Assembly: GCA_949752745.1 (NCBI GenBank)
Contig: OX457025.1
Location: 54,469,869-54,533,868 of the forward strand
From: Protula sp. h YS-2021
Taxonomy: Eukaryota; Annelida; Polychaeta; Sabellida; Serpulidae
Direction of reading: 5' to 3'
Length of the DNA: 64,000 nucleotides
Shown here: one piece after another, positions 56,299 through 64,000 of the stretch
How the letters are laid out: the number at the start of each line of letters is the position of its first letter
How positions within the stretch are numbered: position 1 is the first letter of the stretch
Notes under the pieces: model-generated
The model's input: the letters and a program-made list of their open reading frames with translations, nothing else
The model's database searches: none
What the model was told of the DNA's origin: nothing
Position numbers and translations under genes: made by a program

Positions 56299-57140
56299 CG
56301 AAACACAACTACTCACCATTGATGACTTTAAGCGTAACCATGAAGCTTGAAAACAGACAGACGTTACCCAGTTTTGAAACATTATACTTTTTTAAAAGTA
56401 TTATACTTTTTTTTTTACCAACCCCGAAATTTATACTTTTTAAACAAAATTTTTTATACTTTTTTTTACAGGAAAGTTATACTTTTTTTACTTTTTATTC
56501 ACAAATGTTTTGCCTGATGATGCACTGGGAGAGTACAGGACACATATGCTTGACTGTGATAGTAAAATGGACGGTACGAAGGAAGTTGAGCGGTACTGGA
56601 ATAATGTCCTCAATGATGCGCATCCAATAGGAGATACTAAGTATTCCAATTTGAAGAAGGCAGTCAACTGTGCCCTTACCTTTGCTCACGGCAACGGGGA
56701 TTCTGAAAGAGGCTTCTCCATGGTCGCATCCATTCTTACAAAGCATCATAATTTGCTAGGTTTAGAGCTGTTGAATGGAATTTTAACTATTAAATGTAAG
56801 GAAAGACCGGCAAGAGATGCCAATGCGGTCGTCGCTTTTTGAGGCAGCCAAAATGCCAGAAGGAGTACTGAAATTAGAGTGTCGAAGAAAAGAATAGAAG
56901 AGGCACAAGAGAAAAAGAAGAAAGAAGACAAAAAGTACTTCGAAGTTTTCAGTAAGAAGCTTCAATCTCGAAAAGAAGTCACCCAAAAGGAAGCGAAACT
57001 GCACGATCCGATACCGTGGTTGAAAAGAAAAGGGAGCAAGCTCAACATTTTATTAAAAGAAGCAAACGAAGTCTTGAAAAAGGCAGAAAAAAAAAATGAG
57101 AAAGACATAAACACCGAAAAGACCTCAACAAAATGAAAGA
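56299..57140 (+). pseudogene. hAT transposase C-terminal fragment
   Basis: The frame from 56510 reads VERYWNNVLND, YSNLKKAVNCALTFAHGNGD and SERGFSMVASILTKHHNLLG, the hAT C-terminal dimerisation pattern. A TGA at about 56840 is followed in the same frame by a Lys/Glu-rich tail to 57136 (KKRIEEAQEKKKKEDKKYFE). No terminal repeats seen; 56380-56490 is T-rich. Confidence 0.65.
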
Positions 57141-57295
57141 GAGAACAGTAAAATATAATCTCAAACGTTTCTTGAAAATCGTATTGTTATTGTTGTAACT
57201 AATTAGTGCAGAAATATTAAAAAATTTAAAATTAGCACAGCAATTTAGAATACATACGTAAGACTTGCAGTGTACAGACCCAGTCTATTCTTTAT

Positions 57296-58603
57296 TATCC
57301 CCCAACCGGGGCTTTATGCTTATGGATTGGGCTCTGTCTGTCCGTCCGTCCGTTCCCACTCATTCCTCTTAAATGTGTAGGCCATTTGGTCTGATAGTTT
57401 ACAGGACTCATCCCCACGGTTATGGCTTGATGCACGCCAATCCGGTAAAAATTAGTTTTTTGGCGAATTTTCTCAATTTTGATGCTTTCAGTCCTGTTTT
57501 TAGACTTTGTTTATGCGATATCTCGTAATCAGCTCTTCACCATACCTTGCAGAAAGAAAGATCATATAGTTCACATTTGCACTGAGGAATTATTTTGATT
57601 TTTGTCAAAAATTGAATTTTTGACGAATTTTTGAAATTTTCACTAAGTTGTTTTACAACTGTTTTGGACTTTGTTCACACGATATCTCTCAAACATTTCA
57701 TCAGATCTTCATCAAACCTTTTAGAAAGAAAGACCATCTAATAACGATCATCACTAAAGGGTTATTTTTAGACCGGCCGACCCTGTGGGGTTGTCTTGTG
57801 CAATCACTTTTGAAAAAGTGTGTGTGTTGACCTTTTTCAAAATGCATCTCCTCCTACAGTTTTGATCGGATCTTCTTGAAATTACACATGTAAAATCTGT
57901 TGATTGTCCTCTATAGGAATTTTTTTTCGTGATCGGCGGAAAATAGCCGAAATGACGGTACTTTCAAAATTTTTGAGAACGTTTTTTTTTTCAAAATGCA
58001 TCTCGTTCTACAGTTTTGATAAGATCTTTTTGGTATTACCTCATACAGTCTCTAGGTGGTCTTCTACCGGAAAATTTTTTGCGATCGGGGGAAAAGAGCC
58101 ATAAAGACGGGACTTTGATAAGATCTTTTTGGTATTACCTCATACAGTCTCTAGGTGGTCTTCTACCGGAAAATTTTTTGCGATCGGGGGAAAAGAGCCA
58201 TAAAGACGGGACTTTGAAAATTGTCAGAATTTTGTGTATTTTAGTATATATTTTTCACATATATCTACAATATCTGTGGGACAGTAGTTGAATCTAACGT
58301 CTCTTTGTCGCCCCTCCTTTCACCCCTTTTCCCCCTGTCCTGCCCTCCCCTCCACCACCACCCACCCCCCATCCCGACACACACGAACAGAGTTACTTTT
58401 GATCGGATTGAATCTGTAGAAAAAGCCGTATTGTGTATGCGTGTCTTAATGCAGTGTTAAGAGAAGCCTGTTAATTCAGACAGCTAATTCGATTTTGATC
58501 AAATCTAGCAGGAAGAAAGACCCTATAGATGTTAACTGAAGTAGTGGGTCTGTTTGAGGTGACTGATTGGGGGGATATGCCCGTTTTTGTGTTAGCAAAA
58601 ACA
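57296..58603 (+). mobile_element. HINE-like element D, complete, with 99-bp perfect duplication
   Basis: 5' end TTATCCCCCAACCGGGGC, then TCTGTCCGTCCGTCCG. Core repeats include GATATCTCGTAATCAGCTCT, GATATCTCTCAAACATTTCA and two ATGCATCTCNTNCTACAGTT units. Subterminal TTGGGGGGATA (58568-58578, inverse of the 5' end) is followed by the hairpin GTTTTTGTGTTAGCAAAAAC. 58018-58116 is repeated exactly at 58117-58215. Confidence 0.78.
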
Positions 58604-58812
58604 TTGTCCCCAAGACGGGGTTTTATGGGGCTTATGGATTGGCTTCTATCGGGCCATCTTCTTGTATTGTATCGAATTATTTTAAATCTACTCATCGCCG
58701 TATCCGGTTGGGGGCTATGCTGTCGACGACAGCTTGTTTTGTTTGTAACAAAATGCAGATTGTTCGCTCATGATTGTGAGTTTTGTTGCTAAGTTGATAT
58801 CACAGATTTTCA
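58604..58812 (+). mobile_element. HINE-like element D, second copy, 5' fragment
   Basis: Starts immediately after the 3' hairpin of the first copy: TGTCCCCAAGACGGGGTTTT, then CTTATGGATTGGCTTC as at 57325. Same orientation, head-to-tail. Confidence 0.6.
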
Positions 58813-58814
58813 CG

Positions 58815-58990
58815 TTTTTAGCCCCCAACCAAATTTTGGCTGAGGGCTATTGCTATCGGTTTGTCCGTCCGTCCGTTAACATTTGGGTTGCTATATTTTG
58901 TACGCAGCAAAACGTTGTTTCCGTGGTGGGATCGTTTTCAAATTTAACATAGTGAAAGAATATATATATTGAAGATGTGTAACGTCAAGG
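58815..58990 (+). mobile_element. HINE-like element G, 5' fragment
   Basis: Hairpin AGCCCCCAACCAAATTTTGG...CTGAGGGCT, then GTTTGTCCGTCCGTCCG. No 3' end identified. Confidence 0.5.
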
Positions 58991-59625
58991 TTTCAGTATG
59001 ATCGACCAAAAATTGTCGAAATTATGGCCCTCTAAACTTAGGCAATTTTTCGTATGTTGCACTGTCACACAGGCGACTTTGTACGCATCACTTCGACATG
59101 AACGCTTTGATATAAGGCGTTGAACAGAAACGCGCTGCTGGGGGCTTTGCATCTCTGATGCCTGTGTTTTTCCTTTGGTCTGCATTCGTATTTTTCTTGA
59201 ATTGCAGAAAAGTTCGTGGTTCTCATAATGTAAAGTGATATTTTTTTATATCAAGGGTATTACCTCACTTACCTCTGAGATATGAGTATTATGTATTATG
59301 TTTATTGTGCATAGTATTAAATATATTTGATAATATGTTGATTTCGTAAGATAACTGCATTTCTGTTCTTAGTTTCCTTTAAAGTGAGACTGATATTGGT
59401 CTTTCGTTAGTTTGATAAGTGTTTCGGTGGTAATAACGTGACCCAATAAACGAGGTTGCACCGTATAATGAATGTTTCCGTCGTTTTTATTATTTTTACC
59501 TCTTTAAAGGTATTTTTACGGTGTTCCTGTTGATACTTTTTTTTTTTTTTTGGCTTTTTTTTTACCCATTTATACTTTTTTTTTTCTTTTTTTATGCTTT
59601 TTTACTATTGAGGTCCGTGGCAACA
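58991..59625. other. no gene recognised
   Basis: Ends in a long T-rich stretch (59539-59610). Confidence 0.3.
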
Positions 59626-60690
59626 CTCGTTACCATACTTGACTTCTTAAAGGAGCTTGACACTGTCCCACATCATAAGCTTCTGTCTAAGATGTCATCA
59701 TATGGTGTCAGAGGACCAATAGTCTAGTGGTGGAAGTCGTTCCTTAGCCCCCACCGAAAAACATGCATGTATCCTGTGGGGGCGTGCATTCACATTACGC
59801 ACACGTGCAATCAGGTGTACCGCAAGAAACCTTATTAGGACCACTACTGTTTCAGTGTTACTTAAACGACCTACAAGAGTGTGTCCAATCGCAAGTTTGC
59901 CTGTTCGCCGATGACTGTCTGCTCTGTCGAACAATGAGCTGGAGAAGAGACCAAGAATTGCTTCAGCAGGTCCCAAAGACATTGGAAACGTGGCCAGTAC
60001 CTGGGGCATGAAGTTTAAACCCGAAGAAATGCTACGTGATGTGCATCCCGGGGTCTCGTAAAAAGCCACTCAACCACATGTACATCTTATGCAACCATAC
60101 CTTAGAAACCATCTCAAACAACCATATCAGAAGGGTCAAAATACATCAGCAAAATGACAAACAAAGCTAGTTCAGCTCTTTGTTTCTCACTCCGAAATCT
60201 GAGTCATTGCCCGAGAGAATTTAAGAAAACAGCCCACACATCGCTAGTCCGTTCACTGCTTGAATACGCGGCCATCATCTGGGACCAATATGTCATAAAG
60301 GATATTGGTGCCTTAGAGAAGTACAAAGAAGTGCTGCGCGATTCATATTAAACGACTACCCTACCGGACCTCCAACTACCAGAAATCGAAGGGCCAGAAG
60401 CAGATTGACGTGTTTCTATAAATCACTGAAGTGTTGGTGCCGATAATTGATCCTGAACTGTGCTTGAGGCGTAGCCAAAACCGAAGAAATCGACACAGAA
60501 TCAAAACAAAATCCTTCTCAGGTCATATTTCGGATAATATTATGGATAAAAATGTGAGAAACATTGGTAAATGTTATGAAATTATTAACTGTAACACACC
60601 ACAATATAAACATTCTTTCTTCTCAAAAAACTGTTTCATATTGGACCGCATTAGGCGAGGACATCGTCCAAGCAAAGACTGAATATTTTT
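59626..60690 (+). pseudogene. decayed jockey/CR1-type LINE reverse transcriptase
   Basis: LVTILDFLKELDTVPHHKLL, SGVPQETLLGPLLFQCYLND, catalytic LFADDCLL (about 59908), WGMKFKPEEM-like palm end, then TNKASSALCFSLRNLSHCPR, TSLVRSLLEYAAIIWDQYV and the C-terminal YKHSFFSKNCFILDRIRRG. Stops and frame changes at about 59726, 60010, 60150 and 60350. The element is 5' truncated at a T-rich junction. Confidence 0.8.
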
Positions 60691-61440
60691 ATGACCCGCC
60701 CGACGTTAGTCGGAGGGTCATATAGTTTTTGCCTTGTCTGTCCGCCCCTCCGTCTGTCCGTGCGTAACGCTTTGGGTGCTCAAGTTTGTGTAATGAACTT
60801 GTGCTAGGGGTTTGTATCTATAAATCCCAAAGCCATTGGAAATGATTAGAGATATAATGAAGATGTGCACCTCCCCTTTTGACTGAAATCGACCGATGGG
60901 TCAGGCCGCGGTGAGTGTCTGAACTTTTTTAGTGATATTTAATGAACAGCTTGAAGTTTTGTGTAATGAACTTGTGCTAGGGATTTACACCTATAAATCC
61001 CAAAGCCATTGGAAATGATTAGTTATACAATGAAGATGTGCACCTCCCTTTTTGAATGAAATCGACCGATGGGTCAGGCCGTGGTGAGTGTCTGAACTTA
61101 GGCAATTTTTCAGTCATACTTAATGAACAGCTCATTACACAAGTTTTGTGTAATGAACTTTGTTGTGAATGATTTTGTGTATAATGAACATGTGCGCCCC
61201 CGCTTTTGATCGAAATGCACCAGTAAGTGTAACCGTGGTGAGTGTCTGAACTTAGATAATTTTTTCACTGGTATTTAATGAAACAAATTTGAACGTGAAG
61301 TTTTGTTTAATGAGGTTGTGCTGGTCATTTGTACGTATAAATGCCAAAATCATTGAGAATGACTGTGCATGTAATGAAGATGTGCACCTCCCGTTTAGCC
61401 CGTGTGGCCGTGGTAGGTGACTAATGAAGGTGAATTTATA
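60691..61440 (+). mobile_element. HINE-like element E with four core repeats
   Basis: 5' hairpin TATGACCCGCCCGACGTTAG...TCGGAGGGTCATA, then TTGTCTGTCCGCCCCTCCGT. Core units of 155-187 bp start near 60781, 60957, 61144 and 61300 (GTTTTGTGTAATGAACTTGT, ATAAATCCCAAAGCCATTGG, ATGAAGATGTGCACCTCC). The 3' end is not clear. Confidence 0.7.
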
Positions 61441-61680
61441 CTAGTTTTGCTTCTTGTTGCATGTTACAATTACTGTATCATGAATTCTTCAGTTAAAATT
61501 TCGTTTAGGGCGGTTCATTCGTGTTCCTCCAGGACACATTTCTAGTTGAAAATAAAGTGATCAAGTTTATGTTATCATAGTTCAGCGCGCACCTTCTCAC
61601 ACGGCGGATAATACGCCTGTATGGAATTCTCCGCTGTGCTTCATCACATTCAGATATTTTCCGTGGGTTTTAGAGCTAGA
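61441..61680. other. no gene recognised
   Basis: Spacer between element E and the gypsy fragment. Confidence 0.3.
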
Positions 61681-63200
61681 ATACTGGCTACAGTCTCAGG
61701 GTCTGGGGATATTCCTACGCTGGAAAACTGCTGTCCCTGGTACAAAATCTCAATGACCCTAAAATAACATTAGCTTTGTTGAGTTTCAGACCGCAAGTCC
61801 TGATCCGTTCGAGCAAACGCTGGAGAATTACGTCATGTGTGTCTGTATCAGCAGCATAAACCAGAATTCGTCGACATGTACAAAAACTCTTTCAGTTTGA
61901 CTCAGAAGGGCCTTTAGGTTCCTTTAAAAAATCCCACTACTAAAATTTAACCCGTACGGAAGACGATTGAACACAAATCGAATGAACCAGGTTATAAACA
62001 TGGTTAGTTTCGTATCTTTAGGGTGCAGTGGCCGCTGCGAGAACGACTTCGAACAGTCCGAGGTGGAGAATACCTTGGCACTTTTGCCGGTATTTCATCT
62101 ACTATGGGCCAATCGTGTCTAGGCCCAACCCCCCCCCCCCCCCAACCGAAATCCCCCCGGCGGCCTAAACCCCCCGACCCAAAATCCCCTGGTTCTCAGG
62201 TCTATTCTATATTTTGTAATTGCGATACATCCACGTTGTGAATAACACTTCAAATGCCCATTGAAGAGATCACACGGCGTTTAAAATTACAATTTCTGAA
62301 CACTGAAGGAATTGATCATCATTATCAAAGAAACTTTATACATCCATTGATGATAGCACCCAGTTTTTGAAATTGCAATTGCTCTTACGATTGATTAGTG
62401 TGTACACATAAAAAATTGCAATTCGTATGCCGGTTGCGAGATCAGTCGAGTTTACAAATTACAATTTCTCTTGCGATAGATGTGACTTGTTTCCATTGTG
62501 ATTCACTTGAATATGTAATTTAGTGAATAGCTTCACTACTAACAAGTCCTAAAGAGGTCAGCTCCAATTCATCGACTCCGAGTTCCGGAGTAGGTTTGCA
62601 GGAACGTATAAAATGACCCAGACTGCTGTGAAAAACCATCATGGAATACATCACATCTGTTAAAGGGAATCCAAAGATATTGTACCAGGGGCAGTTGTAC
62701 GTGAAGCAAAAAAATCTAGTTCGAGAATTCAGCTTTTGTAGTTGTAGAGTTCACATGTTAGCTTTGTCATGATGTGTAAGCGATTAGGAGAGAGTGAAAA
62801 TAAATGAAGAAACTATCATTACACATTTTCTTTGAGAACAGGGGGGTTTTGGGTCGGGGGGGGGGGGATGTTTAGGCCGCCGGGGGGTTTTAGTCGGGGT
62901 GGGGGGGGGGGTTGACGGGAGGGTTAGGGCCGGGGGGGGGGTTCGGCCTGTTCCTGGGTCAATCGATGGGGCTTCGTAAGATCATCGCAACTCTTTTTAG
63001 GACAGGGACCACCGGTGCACACCACTCATTGGGCTCGATAATGGACGAAATTATGCTAGTTTGGACCATACGATCTAGTTCATCTTGCGTCATCTCATCA
63101 GCTCTGTTGCGACCAGTTTTTTTTTCAAGCGCGACACACGACTCGACATGTCCCACTTTCTGGCAGAATTTACAAGGACAAGACACCTGTTGAATTTATG
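61681..63200 (-). pseudogene. Ty3/gypsy fragment (zinc knuckle, RT), split
   Basis: Minus strand: a CCHC-like knuckle (CKFCQKVGHVESC, about 63145-63180), the RT entry MVQTSIISSIIEPNEWCAPV VPVLK (about 62995-63090), then the G-rich inverted-repeat element. RT resumes with KVFSTSDCSKSFSQRPLHPK, FNRLPYGLNF and after frameshifts the region that should hold YMDD (ILVYAADTDTHDVILQRLLE). The first catalytic D motif and the middle of the palm are partly missing. Opposite orientation to the gypsy remnant at 6960. Confidence 0.75.
62118..62955. mobile_element. G/C-run inverted-repeat element inside the gypsy RT
   Basis: The left arm (62126-62200: C16 run, CCCCCCGGCGGCCTAAACCC, CCCCTGGTTCTC) is the inverse of the right arm (62838-62955: GAGAACAGGGG, GGTTTTGGGTCGGGGGG, TTTAGGCCGCCGGGGGG). 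The AT-rich interior holds several AAAATTGCAATT-type palindromic phrases and no gene. About 830 bp. Confidence 0.75.
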
Positions 63201-63470
63201 CGCATTTCCACATTTGTTAGGTGTCGTCGGGTTAGGGAATGCTGCATCTTGTTGACGATGTCGGTCTGTTTACCACTGGATAATCCTCGTTTTGTGCGGA
63301 TCAAGTCCAGCGATGCGGTGCATTGTTGTGAGTTCAGGTGTACGGCACACATCGAGAGCCGTTGCGAGTGTCAGGTCTTACTTACAACGCAACTTCTGTG
63401 GTGTTTCCTTATCTATAATGTTAGGTCCTGATTTTGTGGAGACAACGAGATAAATGAGAGTAAATCTGGT
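63201..63470. other. no independent gene; probable upstream part of the gypsy fragment
   Basis: No clear frame. Position and orientation suggest decayed gag of the minus-strand element. Confidence 0.3.
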
Positions 63471-63715
63471 TATCCCCCGTGTAACGGAGGGATATAGTTA
63501 TGAACTTGTCCGACCGTCTGTCTGTCCGAAATTTTTTTTTTGTTCGCGTGATATCTCTGTTACTATTTATCGGAAGCAAACCAAATGTTACAGGAAGTTG
63601 TGCAACTGCAGGTTATTTTTCGATTTTGTCGAAAAATGTGAAAATTTCGACGTTTTTACAGTTTTGGACGTTTTTGTATCAATTTTGTCAACCTAACAGA
63701 CAGAAAGTATATACA
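63471..63715 (+). mobile_element. HINE-like element F, 5' fragment
   Basis: TTATCCCCCGTGTAACGGAG then GGATATAG and TCTGTCTGTCCG, as at 32846, then GATATCTCTGTTACTATTTA. Confidence 0.6.
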
Positions 63716-64000
63716 GTAAAACCTCGATAATTCGAACTGGTCGGGACCGAAGGAATTGGTTCGAATTAACCGGGGTTCGAATTAACCGGGGATCGGTTTT
63801 CAGTATAGGTGGTTTTGGTCATTTATACTGTCAAAAAGTAATATATTTTTTTTAAACAATATAAGGTGTCTTGTATGTATATCTGTATGTATTTTAATGG
63901 TTTGAGACGCGAAATGAAGCAAATTTGAATGAGCGTAGCCCTTTTATTTTATTGAACTCCAACCTACATAGGTTTAATATACATGTATGTAAAGTCTAAT
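63716..64000. mobile_element. pogo-like terminal sequence, continuing past the window
   Basis: ACAGTAAAACCTCGATAATT followed by two TTCGAATTAACCGGGG phrases resembles pogo/Tigger-type MITE ends. The other end is outside the window. Confidence 0.45.

Noticed and set aside
58016..58291. Small repeat protein with two 33-residue units
   Set aside because: Produced by the 99-bp tandem duplication inside a non-coding HINE-like element.

Overview
This window reads as nuclear DNA of an invertebrate animal. It is AT-rich, has spliced genes with GT-AG introns, and is dominated by transposable elements: DIRS-type, Ty3/gypsy, several non-LTR families, hAT, pogo, a tRNA-derived SINE, many MITEs and many rolling-circle (Helentron/HINE-like) elements with 100-190 bp core repeats. 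That mix fits a marine invertebrate, plausibly a mollusc, but the species cannot be fixed from sequence alone.

Left end (1-6100, minus strand): the most coherent unit. An unbroken protein-primed family B DNA polymerase of Maverick/Polinton or adintovirus type (ATG at 5095, about 1231 residues) is followed by at least four tightly packed small ORFs. One is clearly PC4-like (ssDNA-binding fold) and the others look like diverged relatives; the last runs off the left edge. TATA boxes precede the polymerase and the first small ORF. Behind the polymerase promoter lies an array of 21 forkhead-type TGTTTAC motifs punctuated by POU octamers.

6100-16500: G-rich and CRE-rich tandem repeats, a decayed Ty3/gypsy integrase ending in PPT-LTR-PBS-gag order, a decayed DIRS-type element on the minus strand with a SINE (clear target duplication) inside it, hAT MITEs, and a striking array of four 22-bp palindromes at exact 29-bp spacing.

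16500-25500 (plus strand): a multi-exon KDM3/JMJD1-type JmjC demethylase-like gene. Twelve exons keep phase across all introns. The KDM3 zinc finger and the Fe(II) ligands HxD...H are visible. The tail is unusual, with a coiled coil and then C2H2 fingers in a duplicated terminal segment. Two lesions break the frame: an indel in the zinc-finger exon and a 29-bp tandem duplication in the last JmjC exon. Part of the gene is repeated at 40.2-41.65 kb in direct orientation, and one JmjC exon is repeated inverted and intact at 27.5-27.7 kb.

25500-48800: HINE-like elements, a decayed non-LTR retrotransposon with a restriction-like endonuclease (minus) preceded by the 3' tail of a second copy, a pogo/Tigger remnant, and a nest of MITEs whose order of insertion can be read from target duplications and empty sites.

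48800-64000: an intact-looking but 5'-truncated CR1/L2-like reverse transcriptase, an SGNH-hydrolase-like exon, a decayed MULE-like transposon gene region that carries both a USP-type deubiquitinase and an Ulp1/SENP-type protease, a hAT fragment, more HINE-like elements, a decayed LINE and a Ty3/gypsy fragment split by an extremely G-rich inverted-repeat element. Most coding sequence outside the polymerase unit is decayed, so the polymerase/PC4-like unit stands out as young or still under selection.
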